From NCBI GenBank assembly GCA_903822005.1, contig CAIJNL010000029.1, positions 1 through 57,515 of the forward strand: a stretch of DNA of 57,515 bases, given 5' to 3'. Below, in pieces: positions 1 through 7,622 of this stretch (the first letter of the stretch is position 1; each line of letters opens with the position of its first letter). A program made the position numbers and the translations under genes. The notes beneath the pieces are model-generated. The model did no database searches and was not told where the DNA came from. It saw only the letters and a list, made by a program, of their open reading frames with translations. The DNA comes from an uncultured Nitrospiraceae bacterium (GTDB lineage: Bacteria > Nitrospirota > Thermodesulfovibrionia > Thermodesulfovibrionales > Dissulfurispiraceae).

Positions 1-78
1 AGGGTTACTCATCATTGTGATATCATCGAAACAGGAAACGACAGTTGGAGAATAAAAACACGAAACTCTAAAAAATGA
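1..78 (+). CDS. istB: IstB-like IS21 helper ATPase, C-terminal 25 residues only
   Basis: The frame beginning at base 1 reads RVTHHCDIIETGNDSWRIKT and ends at a TGA at 76-78. This resembles the C-terminus of IstB, the AAA+ ATPase that works with the IstA transposase in IS21-family elements (typically a basic LTHRCxIIExxGxSxR tail). The gene begins outside the window, so its integrity cannot be judged. The IS21-type terminal repeats right after the stop support the call. Confidence 0.75.
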   Translation, partial: RVTHHCDIIETGNDSWRIKTRNSKK

Positions 79-89
79 CCGTCCGGGGT

Positions 90-134
90 GGGTCAAAATT
101 GGACGCCGATGCCGGGTCAATATTCAATGCCGAT
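90..134 (+). repeat. Two direct terminal repeats of the IS21-like element
   Basis: Copies at 90-110 and 114-134 are 21 bases long, share 17 of 21 positions and are spaced 24 bases start to start. Both begin GGGTCAA and end GCCGAT. Their position just past istB fits the transposase-binding multiple terminal repeats of IS21 elements. Confidence 0.7.
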
Positions 135-176
135 CTACAGCTTGGGCTCAAAATCACAATATCATGACAGCAAAGA

Positions 177-198
177 GCGGCCTATTGCCATAGGCCGC
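177..198 (-). terminator. Hairpin terminator downstream of the EamA transporter gene
   Basis: A perfect 9-bp stem (GCGGCCTAT / ATAGGCCGC) closes a 4-nt loop at 186-189. It lies 46 bases past the stop of the minus-strand transporter gene. On that strand only a weak T-rich run (CTCTTT) follows, so termination efficiency is uncertain. Confidence 0.55.
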
Positions 199-243
199 CT
201 GAATATGGAATTTCACCGTGCCGGCAATATCAAATAAGGATAT

Positions 244-1182
244 TCAGAGCTCGGTTGCGATCGGGTCTGTGTCCCGCGCCGGTGTTGCTCCGGGCGCTGA
301 TTTCAGGTTGCTAAGATTGTAGTATGTGGCTGCGATACCGCTCGCCAGAATGACTGCAATTCCGAGCCAGCCCATCCAGCTCAGGGTGTCATCCCAGATA
401 AGGATGCCCCACCCGCTCGAAAAGATGATCCCGGTATACTGCAAATTAGCGGTAACGAGCGTCTTGCCCATCCGGTAAGCCCGCGTCATGGCCATTTGTG
501 CCAGAGTGCCACTCACTCCTACCGTCATCAAGAGAAGGATGCCTTTGGCGCTGTGACTGGTCCACGCAGGCCCGCTTCCCCCTGCAAACAGCCCATCGTA
601 AAGAGTGCCCAGAAAACCGAAGATCATTCCGATCAAAGAGAGATAGAAGACCACGCGGGAGTCGGGCTCTCCCATGCGGCCCAGGCTTCTCACCTGCAGG
701 TAAACCAACGCCGCTAGAATACCCGACATTAGCGCCATAACACCGCCAATCCACTGGTCTGCACTGATAGAAGGGCGCAGGAGCAGGGCAACACCAATAA
801 AGCTCATTATCACAGCGGCGACCAAGCCCCAGTCAAAGCGCTTTTTGCCCAGCCACAGGCCGCTGACAAACAGCATAACGGCCATCCAGATAGGCGACAT
901 GTAATTGAGGGTAATCGCTGTTGCGAGCGGAAGTTCGGCGATAGCATAAAACCACAACCACGCTGAGATGACGCCGGTAACGCTGCGCAGTACGTGCCGC
1001 GAAAAATATTTTGTCCTGATCGTTTCGCCCCGATGTATTATGAAAAAGGACATGAAAAACAGCCCGATTATGCCCCTGTACATAACTATTTCCGATGTCG
1101 AATAATTGTCTGCTGCCAGCTTGATACTGAGACCCATGATCGAGAATATGAAGGCGGCGAGGAGCATCCAGAGAGATTGCAT
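244..1182 (-). CDS. EamA/DMT-superfamily transporter
   Basis: This 312-aa protein has about ten hydrophobic segments arranged as two EamA repeats, the architecture of drug/metabolite transporters (RhaT/YdcZ-like exporters or permeases). The first half contains the EamA pattern YRGIIGLFFMSFF followed by LPLATAITLNYMSPIW. The substrate cannot be read from sequence. It is last in a minus-strand run behind a radical SAM gene (92-bp gap), so it may export a product of that operon, but it could also have its own promoter. Length is normal for the family (about 290-320 aa). Confidence 0.85.
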   Translation of the reverse strand: MQSLWMLLAAFIFSIMGLSIKLAADNYSTSEIVMYRGIIGLFFMSFFIIHRGETIRTKYFSRHVLRSVTGVISAWLWFYAIAELPLATAITLNYMSPIWMAVMLFVSGLWLGKKRFDWGLVAAVIMSFIGVALLLRPSISADQWIGGVMALMSGILAALVYLQVRSLGRMGEPDSRVVFYLSLIGMIFGFLGTLYDGLFAGGSGPAWTSHSAKGILLLMTVGVSGTLAQMAMTRAYRMGKTLVTANLQYTGIIFSSGWGILIWDDTLSWMGWLGIAVILASGIAATYYNLSNLKSAPGATPARDTDPIATEL

Positions 1183-1274
1183 TTGATATTTCCCGTACTG
1201 TTATTTACTTATTCTAATTTACAACAGGGACCGGCGCAAAAGATATATGATTTTGGGCAGTATCATAATAGAGG

Positions 1275-2189
1275 TCACGTCTGTCGGAGACATCTTGGGT
1301 CCGGCGCGGTGAGGTCACCATAAAGCATCAGGCCCAGGGCCGGGCATCCTCCATGACAGTCGGAGAAATGCGGGCAAGTCAAAGTCGGACAGTTGTTGGT
1401 TTCGAAAATCCTGAAGAAATCAAGGATTGTGTTATTCAAAATGGTATTCAGATTGTCGCTAAAAATATTGCCCAGCCTGAACTCAGGTCTTCCAAAGAAG
1501 AGATAGCAGGGATATACCGATCCATCGGGCATAACAGAAAGCTTTGCTGTCCCGGCAGGGCATCTGACTTCCCTGAGGGTAGGAGTATTAACACTATCTG
1601 ATATGAATCCCGTGCAGTACACGCCTTCCAGATTGCCAAATTCGCGCTTCATCTGCTGCAGTTTTAGATAGTACTCGGGGAAAGAAAGCCCCTGTTCCAG
1701 ATCGCCGGCATTGAGCGTGTCCATGAAGATCGCATAATAGCGAATGTCCGGAATCCGGAGAAATCGCAAACCTGAGTCGGGGATGAAATGCTGTCTGTTG
1801 CAGACGCTTTTTAACCATGGCCGATGTTCGCTTATGTAATCTGTAAGTTCAGCATGAACCGGTCTGTTGCCGAGAGATACTCCGATGGCAAGCCGTGACC
1901 GATCGAACCTTAGAGACAGGGCCTGAAGCGTTTTGACATTGGATCCGTTTGTGCTGATTGAAACAGAAAGATCTTTAGAGAACGCAATATCGATCAGCGT
2001 GACAAGCTCAGGGTGCAGGGTGGGCTCGCCCCCAAGAATATCTATATCCCTGATGTCTTCTTGTGCAAGTCTGTACGCGAGTCCGGCAAAATCATAGATG
2101 CCCATATCGGCAGCCGCATAAATCCCGCGGTTGAAACAGAAGGCGCAGGATTCATTGCACCTTAAGGTCGGGAAAACTTGTATGTACAA
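1275..2189 (-). CDS. Radical SAM protein with SPASM-like C-terminal cysteines
   Basis: The 304-aa protein has the radical SAM cluster motif CX3CX2C at C11, C15 and C18 (LRCNESCAFC), followed by the GGEP-type SAM-binding segment LGGEPTLHPELV. The C-terminal third carries CPAG...VYPCY and then CPTLTCPHFSDCHGGC, the cysteine-rich SPASM/twitch pattern that holds auxiliary Fe-S clusters. Members with this layout modify peptides, proteins or small molecules; the substrate is unknown and no precursor peptide gene is visible nearby. The start is a TTG directly after the TAA of the upstream gene, with an AGGAAA ribosome site, implying translational coupling. No close named relative is recognised. Confidence 0.8.
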   Translation of the reverse strand: MYIQVFPTLRCNESCAFCFNRGIYAAADMGIYDFAGLAYRLAQEDIRDIDILGGEPTLHPELVTLIDIAFSKDLSVSISTNGSNVKTLQALSLRFDRSRLAIGVSLGNRPVHAELTDYISEHRPWLKSVCNRQHFIPDSGLRFLRIPDIRYYAIFMDTLNAGDLEQGLSFPEYYLKLQQMKREFGNLEGVYCTGFISDSVNTPTLREVRCPAGTAKLSVMPDGSVYPCYLFFGRPEFRLGNIFSDNLNTILNNTILDFFRIFETNNCPTLTCPHFSDCHGGCPALGLMLYGDLTAPDPRCLRQT

Positions 2190-2504
2190 TTAGCTCTTTT
2201 TTTCCTGTATCACATCATCGGCCCAGCACAAAGCAGCCGAAACTGTCGGAAACCCTATGGTGCTGGTGAGCAAAATTAGCGCATGATAAATCTCATCTGG
2301 CATTGCCCCCAGCTCCAGGGCCCGCCGGGTGTGCGAATGAACAGCGCCCTCGGAGTGTATTGCGGCCGCTGCAGCAAGCTGGATAAGATGCGCGTTTTTT
2401 TCGCTTATCGGGCCGGCGGATTTTGCGGCCTTGCCGAGATTCTCGGAAGCCTTGAAAAATGTCTCGAATCTCTTTTTTATGCTTGTGAACTGGTCGGGCA
2501 ACAT
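2190..2504 (-). CDS. Carboxymuconolactone decarboxylase-family (AhpD-like fold) protein
   Basis: This 104-aa all-helical protein matches the small CMD family: KNAHLIQLAAAAAIHSEGAV, then HSHTRRALELGAMPDEI and ALILLTSTIGFP. Active alkylhydroperoxidases of this fold carry CxxC before the conserved histidine; here that position is EGAVHSH, so thiol peroxidase activity is unlikely. It may serve as a non-redox CMD-like enzyme or a binding subunit. The start has a good GGGAGG site. It sits between an iron-sulfur flavoprotein gene (30-bp gap) and a radical SAM gene (no gap), so these three are very likely one transcript. Confidence 0.8.
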   Translation of the reverse strand: MLPDQFTSIKKRFETFFKASENLGKAAKSAGPISEKNAHLIQLAAAAAIHSEGAVHSHTRRALELGAMPDEIYHALILLTSTIGFPTVSAALCWADDVIQEKKS

Positions 2505-2534
2505 GGAAACCTCCCTGTCGGTTTAGTCCTTCTA

Positions 2535-3107
2535 TTATACGGATATCAGCCTTCTGCCGGCCTCCAGGGCATCAGCCCGCGCTGTCGGATGCTGCAGGAT
2601 TGCGCCCTTGGCATCAACATCCATGAACCCCAGGCTCTCATGCACAGGAACACTTACGGTCCTGAAGAAAGCCTTTGCTGTTGCGCCTGCACACTGTATG
2701 CCGACCTCTTTCTTCATGCCGCCGACTAGAATCAATAGTCCTTTCCTTCCGAAAGGTCCCTCTGGAAGCGGTTTTTTAAGCAGATACTTTTCGCACCAGA
2801 AGGACTGACAGCGGTCTATCATCGCCTTGGCCTGTGCGCTTACTCCAAAGAAGAATATTGGCGAGGCAAGGATGATCCTGTCTGCATCACGAATCGCCTT
2901 ATAAACCTGAAGCATGTCATCTTCAATAACGCACATGCCCGAAGTTTCGCACTCGCCGCAGTCCTGACAGGGAGTGATATTCATGCTGTTAAGGTCAAAG
3001 AGGGTGATTTCATGGGCGGCCTCAAAGGCAGGCTTCAAGGCTTCTTTGAGCAGGATATCGGTATTTCCTCCTGCCCGCGGACTCCCCTGAAAAGCGACAA
3101 TTTTCAT
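2535..3107 (-). CDS. Iron-sulfur flavoprotein (Isf-like NADPH-dependent FMN reductase family)
   Basis: The 190-aa protein begins with the flavodoxin-like FMN phosphate loop GSPRAGGNTD. It then carries a compact cysteine motif CX2CX2CX5C at C47, C50, C53 and C59, the hallmark that separates iron-sulfur flavoproteins from plain NAD(P)H:FMN reductases; the motif binds a 4Fe-4S cluster. SPIFFFGVSAQAKAMIDR is the second conserved FMN-binding segment. Isf proteins in anaerobes pass electrons from ferredoxin to O2 or peroxide or to unknown acceptors. It is the first gene of the operon with the CMD-like and radical SAM genes, where it could supply electrons for the radical SAM reaction (inference). 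Confidence 0.85.
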   Translation of the reverse strand: MKIVAFQGSPRAGGNTDILLKEALKPAFEAAHEITLFDLNSMNITPCQDCGECETSGMCVIEDDMLQVYKAIRDADRIILASPIFFFGVSAQAKAMIDRCQSFWCEKYLLKKPLPEGPFGRKGLLILVGGMKKEVGIQCAGATAKAFFRTVSVPVHESLGFMDVDAKGAILQHPTARADALEAGRRLISV

Positions 3108-3255
3108 TTATTCTCCATCACTGTGCCAAAAATAAAAATGATACGGTAGGGGCCGCCAAACTGCGCCTTGCACATTCGATTTGACCGTCCCTGCCGTCCG
3201 TCAGAACAGATTCCTGTTATTTAAGTCTGCCTCAGCACTGTCGTTATTCCGTGAA

Positions 3256-3750
3256 TCAGTCTATTTTTTTATAAGCCTGTTTCTTTGACTTGCAGACCGG
3301 GCAGTCGCCTGTCGGCTCGTTCTCTATTGTATGGCCGCATACGCTGCATACGTAATAATCGGCGTCCGCGTTTTTGCCGAGATTGGCCAAAGCATTTTTG
3401 TACAGCTCGGCATGGATTTTTTCGACCGCGTTGGCAAATGTGAAAGTCCTTAAGGCTGCGGTGTTGCCTTCAGCCTCTGCCTCGGTGATCATCTGCGGGT
3501 ACATTTTTTCAAATTCAAATACCTCGCCGGAAAGGGCCGCCTCAAGATTCTCTTTGGTTGACTTGATACCGCCCATCTCCTTAAGATGGCCGTGCGCATG
3601 AACAGTTTCTGCTTCAGCAACAGCCTTAAAGAGCTTTGCCACCTGCTTGAATCCTTCCTGCTCCGCTTTTTTTGACCAGGCCAGATATTTCCTGTTAGCC
3701 TGAGACTCTCCTGCAAAGGCGTTCTGAAGATTGGTTTCTGTTTTAGACAT
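3256..3750 (-). CDS. rbr: Rubrerythrin
   Basis: The 164-aa protein has the two-part rubrerythrin structure. An N-terminal four-helix ferritin-like domain (residues 1-130) carries the diiron ligands in AFAGESQANRKY, AEAETVHAHGH and ANAVEKIHAELY. A C-terminal rubredoxin-like Fe(Cys)4 domain uses C135, C138, C150 and C153. Rubrerythrin reduces hydrogen peroxide to water in the cytoplasm of anaerobes. It starts 15 bases after the flavodiiron protein gene ends, so the two are co-transcribed and together remove O2 and H2O2. A good AAGGAGG ribosome site precedes the ATG. Confidence 0.95.
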   Translation of the reverse strand: MSKTETNLQNAFAGESQANRKYLAWSKKAEQEGFKQVAKLFKAVAEAETVHAHGHLKEMGGIKSTKENLEAALSGEVFEFEKMYPQMITEAEAEGNTAALRTFTFANAVEKIHAELYKNALANLGKNADADYYVCSVCGHTIENEPTGDCPVCKSKKQAYKKID

Positions 3751-3765
3751 TTTGATCCTCCTTAA

Positions 3766-4983
3766 TTATTCAAAGTTTTTGTGGTATTCTTTGACCTTTT
3801 GCGCAAATGCCACGCCAAAGTCATAGCATTTTTTCTCATCCTCTGCCGACGGTTTATAAAGTATTTCAATGCCGGGCTCAAACGTCTGCAGGCCCATCTT
3901 CTGAAGAGTTTCATAAGCTTCTTTTACTGCGCCGCCACCCCACCCATAGCTGCCAAAGGCTCCGGCGATCCTGTTCTTTGGCCTCAATCCCCGCAGGTGA
4001 GTCAGAAAATCGGCCACGGTCGGGAACATGATATTGTTCAATGTAGGGGTGCCCACCAGCAGGCCGCGTGATTTCCAGAACTCCTTTATCGCGATGCTCT
4101 GCGGAGTTGCCCTGAGCTTTATAATCCTGCCTATAACGCCTTCGTCCCTGATACCGTTTAATATCGGCACAGTCATAAGTTCGGTGCTGTGCCACATGGT
4201 GTCGTACACTATCGAGATGCTGAGATCTGCCCTGCTTTCAGCCATATCGAGATACATCTTGAGCACCTTGCCGGGATTCTGGCGGAATATTACACCATGG
4301 TCCGGCGCTATAATATCGATCTCCAGGCCGAGTTTCTGGATTTCCGCGATCTTGCTCTTGATCATGGCCCCGAAAGGCATAAGTATGTTCGCGTAATAAT
4401 CCTTTATGGCATCTTCGAGCTCGGCTTCGGAATTGCTTGCTATATACTCATCGTCAAAGCGCGCTGAAGAGGCTATATGCTGTCCAAACCCGTCCTGGCT
4501 GATGAGAATCTTGTCCTCTTTCACATAGGTCATCATCGAATCCGGCCAGTGCAGCATCGGCGTTTCGAGAAAGAGGAGCGTGCGTTTGCCTATGTTGAGT
4601 GTTTCGCCTGATTTAACGATCTTGAGCTTCCAGGCCGAAAGATCGAAGAATCGTTCCAGCCCCTTACGGCCTTTCTCGGTAATATAAATCGTCGCGTCGG
4701 GACATAGTTCCATAATCTTGTCCAGGCTGGTAACATGATCATTCTCTATATGATTGACTACAACATGCTTTATCCTGGCCGGATCAACAAGCGCCTTGAT
4801 GTTTTTTATGGAGGTTTCGGCAAAGTCATACTTGACCGTGTCGATCAGGGTTACTTCACTATCTATGATGAGATAGTTGTTATATGAAGTGCCCCGCGGA
4901 GTTTCGTATCCGTGGAAGTCGCGCACTGCCCAATCAACGGCCCCCACCCAATAGATATCTTTTTTCAGTTCTACAGCCTTCAT
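3766..4983 (-). CDS. fprA: Flavodiiron protein (FprA-type O2/NO reductase)
   Basis: The 405-aa protein has the two-domain flavodiiron core. The metallo-beta-lactamase domain (about 1-250) carries HxExDH at H78, E80, D82 and H83 for the Fe-Fe site. The flavodoxin domain (about 255-400) has SIVYDTMWHSTELM for FMN phosphate binding and FGSYGWGGGAVKE. There is no C-terminal rubredoxin extension, so this is the simple class A form. It reduces O2 to water (or NO to N2O) with electrons from rubredoxin-type donors, which the adjacent rubrerythrin operon partner fits. The gene has an AAGGAGG site and heads the two-gene operon. Confidence 0.95.
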   Translation of the reverse strand: MKAVELKKDIYWVGAVDWAVRDFHGYETPRGTSYNNYLIIDSEVTLIDTVKYDFAETSIKNIKALVDPARIKHVVVNHIENDHVTSLDKIMELCPDATIYITEKGRKGLERFFDLSAWKLKIVKSGETLNIGKRTLLFLETPMLHWPDSMMTYVKEDKILISQDGFGQHIASSARFDDEYIASNSEAELEDAIKDYYANILMPFGAMIKSKIAEIQKLGLEIDIIAPDHGVIFRQNPGKVLKMYLDMAESRADLSISIVYDTMWHSTELMTVPILNGIRDEGVIGRIIKLRATPQSIAIKEFWKSRGLLVGTPTLNNIMFPTVADFLTHLRGLRPKNRIAGAFGSYGWGGGAVKEAYETLQKMGLQTFEPGIEILYKPSAEDEKKCYDFGVAFAQKVKEYHKNFE

Positions 4984-5016
4984 ACAGCCTCCTTTATGAT
5001 TGTCATTTATGAATAA

Positions 5017-5045
5017 ATGCTATTAGATTATAAAGTACCTGTCAA
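5017..5045 (-). promoter_or_regulatory. Predicted promoter of the fprA-rbr operon
   Basis: On the minus strand a perfect TTGACA (5045-5040) is followed after 17 bases by TAGCAT (5022-5017; 4 of 6 to the -10 consensus). A short palindrome ATTTATGAATAAAT lies at 5005-5018, and a PerR half-site ATTATAA reads at 5027-5033 inside the spacer. Control by PerR is plausible from the neighbouring gene, but the site is not a full PerR box. Confidence 0.4.
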
Positions 5046-5067
5046 GCCGAGCAACATGCTTTTTGCG

Positions 5068-5481
5068 CTATCTCTTGTTTGCTGTCGTTGTCTTTCTGCA
5101 GTCAGGGCACAATCCATAAAACTCGACATGACTGCCAGTTATCTCGAACCCGCGCAAATCAGTATCTGCCGCAGAAAGATCAAAATCCATAAATATATCA
5201 ACTATCTTTTTGCAGCCGGTGCATATGGCATGATGATGACGTCCTGTTTCAGGGTCGAAATGCCTTTTTTCAGCGTCAATCGTTATCTCTTTGATTCTGC
5301 CCCTGGCTTTTAACGTTTCCAAAGTTTTGTAAACAGTTGCAAGAGACATGGTCGGGAATTTCTTTGCTATATGCCTGTAGATGTCTTCGGCCGTAGGGTG
5401 ACTTTTGTTATTTTCGAGAAACGCAAGAATGGAGAGACGCTGTGGCGTCAGTTTCAGCCCAAACTCCTTGTATCTCTGCAT
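5068..5481 (-). CDS. perR: PerR-type peroxide-sensing Fur-family repressor
   Basis: This 137-aa protein has a winged-helix N-terminal domain and a C-terminal dimer domain with a structural Zn(Cys)4 site (C87, C90, C125, C128). The regulatory metal ligands of PerR are all present: H28, D76, H82 or H83, H84, and D95 in KIVD. The aspartate at the last position is the PerR-specific choice where Fur has glutamate. With Fe2+ bound, PerR is inactivated by H2O2 oxidation of histidines. It lies 84 bases upstream of fprA-rbr, its likely targets. A PerR box overlaps its own start region, implying autorepression. Confidence 0.9.
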   Translation of the reverse strand: MQRYKEFGLKLTPQRLSILAFLENNKSHPTAEDIYRHIAKKFPTMSLATVYKTLETLKARGRIKEITIDAEKRHFDPETGRHHHAICTGCKKIVDIFMDFDLSAADTDLRGFEITGSHVEFYGLCPDCRKTTTANKR

Positions 5482-5495
5482 AATTCCCCCTCATT

Positions 5496-5518
5496 TTGTT
5501 AATAATTATTATCAACAA
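5496..5518. promoter_or_regulatory. PerR box in front of perR
   Basis: A 23-bp palindrome TTGTTAATAATTATTATCAA.. has only one mismatched pair around its centre at 5507. The central 15 bases (5500-5514) match 12 of the 14 defined positions of the PerR box TTATAATNATTATAA. It sits 15 bases before the perR start codon and 129 bases before the divergent lipoprotein gene, so it could control both. Confidence 0.75.
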
Positions 5519-5646
5519 ATAAATGTTATCAAATAAAACTATCTTTGTCAACAGGAATCTTGAGAAGAATTGATCAGTATAGTTATTATTAACCAACAGG
5601 CTGTTCCTGACCGTATTAAAAATACGCGCTGCCGGGAAAGGTGGGT

Positions 5647-6039
5647 ATGAAAAAATCGAGGAAGATTGTGCTTACACTTATTGCATCAGCCTGTATTGTT
5701 GCGTCAGGCTGCGGTTCCGATGAAGAAAAGAAGACAGAGAGGCAGGTTTATGCGTCGAGGGATGCCTGCGCCAAAGATTGGGGCAGCGGCGATTGCGAAC
5801 TAAGCGATAGCGACAGGCGTTATTACGGCCCGCACTATTATTTCATGGGCAGCAGGATCTGGTATTATCCGGTCGGTTACAACACCCCGATGGAGCCCCG
5901 TCCGGGCATGGGCGCCTCCACTATCAGGCCCGGTGCCGTATCTTCCGCAGCAGTCGGGCATGTCAGTTCCACAAGTTCCGCAAGGGGCGGATTCGGATCT
6001 TCTGCGCATTCACATGGCGCATCTGGTGGAAGCTCATAA
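5647..6039 (+). CDS. YgiB/DUF1190-like lipoprotein
   Basis: The ATG at 5647 has an AAGGTGG site; an in-frame GTG at 5641 lies inside that site and is rejected. The 130-aa product has a lipoprotein signal with the cysteine at C22 (IVASGC). YASRDACAKDWGSGDC resembles the YATREDCVAEFGEGQC segment of E. coli YgiB, and the C-terminal ARGGFGSSAHSHG resembles the TRGGFG tail of that protein. The remainder is Ser/Gly/Tyr-rich. In E. coli ygiB precedes ygiC, just as here the next gene is a YgiC homologue overlapping this stop by one base. The role of YgiB is not established; it is presumably anchored in the envelope. Confidence 0.75.
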   Translation: MKKSRKIVLTLIASACIVASGCGSDEEKKTERQVYASRDACAKDWGSGDCELSDSDRRYYGPHYYFMGSRIWYYPVGYNTPMEPRPGMGASTIRPGAVSSAAVGHVSSTSSARGGFGSSAHSHGASGGSS

Positions 6040-7169
6040 TGAAGAGGCTCAAGGTCCGGCAGCGTCCGGGGTGGCAGAAGAAATTTGAAGAGCTCGGGTT
6101 CACTTTTCACTCCATGGGCGGATGTTACTGGAGCGAAGGCTTCTGCTATGAATTCTCATCAGACCAGATAGACCATCTTGAAGAGGTGACCCAGGAACTT
6201 TATGGGATGTGCCTCAAGGCAGTGGATCATGTAATTTCAAATGATCTCTTTTCAAAGCTCGGCCTTGGCGAACAGGCTGCTGAACTGGTAAAGGAATCAT
6301 GGAAACGCCAAGACGTGAGTCTGTATGGCAGGTTCGACTTTTCATACAACGGCAAGGATGAGCCGAAACTCCTCGAATATAATGCCGACACACCGACATC
6401 ACTTTACGAATCGAGTGTAGCCCAGTGGGTATGGCTCGAAGAGATGTTTCCGAAATACGATCAGTTCAATTCGATCCATGAGAAGCTTACTGACGCGTTC
6501 AATGCGGTCAAACAGAAGATGCCGCTGGTATCAAGACTCTATTTCAGTTGCGTTAAAGACAACGAAGAGGACCTGGCCACAGTCGAATACATGCGGGATG
6601 TGGCAACACAGGCAGGAATAGATACTGCGCATATTTATATCGAGGACATCGGGTACAGTGCCGACCTGAACAAATTTACGGACCTGGGCGAAGAGGCCAT
6701 CGACTTTATGTTCAAGCTCTATCCCTGGGAATGGCTGCTCAACGATGAATTCGGAAAGGACATAACTCCTGAAACGATCACGCTGTTTGAGCCTGCATGG
6801 AAGATGCTGCTTTCGAGCAAAGGCATTCTGCCGATATTGTGGGAGATGTATCCTTACCATAAGAACCTGCTGCCCTGCTATTTCAACGCAGCCGTGCTGG
6901 GAGATAATTTTGTAAAGAAGCCGATTTTTTCACGCGAGGGCGCAAATATAGAGATGAAGCGTGACGGCCAGTCGATAGTGACCGACGGCACCTATGGAAG
7001 CGAGGGCTATATTTATCAGGGCATAAGCGAACTCCCGTCTTTCAACGGCCGTTACGCAGTTACAGGTTCATGGATAGTAAACGGCCTGTCCGCGGGCATT
7101 GGCATAAGGGAGGATGAAACCCCTATTACAAAAAACACGAGCAATTTTGTGCCGCATTATTTTATCTAA
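6039..7169 (+). CDS. ygiC: YgiC-like glutathionylspermidine-synthase-family ATP-grasp ligase
   Basis: The 376-aa protein follows the E. coli YgiC pattern throughout: QRPGWQKKFEELGFTFHSM, EPKLLEYNADTPTSLYESS, FKLYPWEWLLNDEF, KGILPILWEMYPYHKNLLP, KKPIFSREGANIEM and SWIVNGLSAGIGIRED near the end. The fold is the synthetase half of glutathionylspermidine synthase, which joins a carboxylate to an amine using ATP. The amidase half is absent, as usual for YgiC/YjfC. The natural acceptor is unknown. It overlaps the YgiB-like gene by one base and is followed by DUF350, a combination also seen in the E. coli yjf cluster. Confidence 0.9.
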   Translation: MKRLKVRQRPGWQKKFEELGFTFHSMGGCYWSEGFCYEFSSDQIDHLEEVTQELYGMCLKAVDHVISNDLFSKLGLGEQAAELVKESWKRQDVSLYGRFDFSYNGKDEPKLLEYNADTPTSLYESSVAQWVWLEEMFPKYDQFNSIHEKLTDAFNAVKQKMPLVSRLYFSCVKDNEEDLATVEYMRDVATQAGIDTAHIYIEDIGYSADLNKFTDLGEEAIDFMFKLYPWEWLLNDEFGKDITPETITLFEPAWKMLLSSKGILPILWEMYPYHKNLLPCYFNAAVLGDNFVKKPIFSREGANIEMKRDGQSIVTDGTYGSEGYIYQGISELPSFNGRYAVTGSWIVNGLSAGIGIREDETPITKNTSNFVPHYFI

Positions 7170-7196
7170 AACAGAATACATGATCGGGGAGGAATA

Positions 7197-7601
7197 ATGG
7201 AACTGACAGCACAATTTAACGCTATACTCAAGTTTCTTCTCTATTTCGGAACAGGGGCGGTGCTTACCGCACTGTTTATCGTGGCTTATATCTGGGTGAC
7301 GCCTCAAAAGGAATTTGACCTGATCAGCCGCGGAAACACTGCAGCGTCATACAGTCTTGGCGGGGCACTCATCGGTTTTATCATTCCACTTTCGAGCGCT
7401 GTTGTTCACAGCGAGAATCTTGTTGACATGATCATATGGGGACTCGTCGCGCTTGTGGTCCAGATTATTGTCTTCTTCATAGTGAAGATGATCTTTGAGA
7501 ACCTCACGCACAGCATCGAAAAAGGGAATACTGCAGAGGGTATTTTTCTGGGTGCTCTCTCGCTGGCGGCCGGAATACTCAATGCGGCATGCATGTCGTA
7601 A
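7197..7601 (+). CDS. DUF350 inner-membrane protein (YjfL-like)
   Basis: This 134-aa protein has four hydrophobic segments at roughly 12-35, 50-72, 78-100 and 112-132. It contains the DUF350 signature ISRGNTAASYSLGGALIGFIIPLSSA and, in the second repeat, IEKGNTAEGIFLGALSLAAGILNAA. The two segments are clearly related, so the protein is an internal duplication of a two-helix unit. DUF350 genes commonly neighbour YgiC/YjfC ligases; no biochemical function is established. The gene begins 27 bases after ygiC with a GGGGAGG site. Confidence 0.85.
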   Translation: MELTAQFNAILKFLLYFGTGAVLTALFIVAYIWVTPQKEFDLISRGNTAASYSLGGALIGFIIPLSSAVVHSENLVDMIIWGLVALVVQIIVFFIVKMIFENLTHSIEKGNTAEGIFLGALSLAAGILNAACMS

Positions 7602-7622
7602 TAATAACGGGGCAATCGGAAG

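Larger units (their letters stand above)
1..135 (+). mobile_element. Right end of an IS21-family insertion sequence (partial)
   Basis: The segment joins an istB C-terminus (1-78) to two direct copies of a GGGTCAA...GCCGAT motif at 90-110 and 114-134. IS21 elements carry multiple terminal repeats of this style outside istB. The outer boundary is not certain; it lies somewhere between about 135 and 170. No target duplication can be checked because the other end is outside the window. Confidence 0.7.

Noticed and set aside
2190-2504. Annotation of the CMD-like protein as AhpD alkylhydroperoxidase.
   Set aside because: The CxxC redox motif of AhpD is missing (EGAVHSH at that place), so peroxidase activity is not supported.
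5027-5033. A full PerR box in the fprA promoter.
   Set aside because: Only one half-site (ATTATAA) is present; the other half does not match, so it is mentioned but not called as a site.
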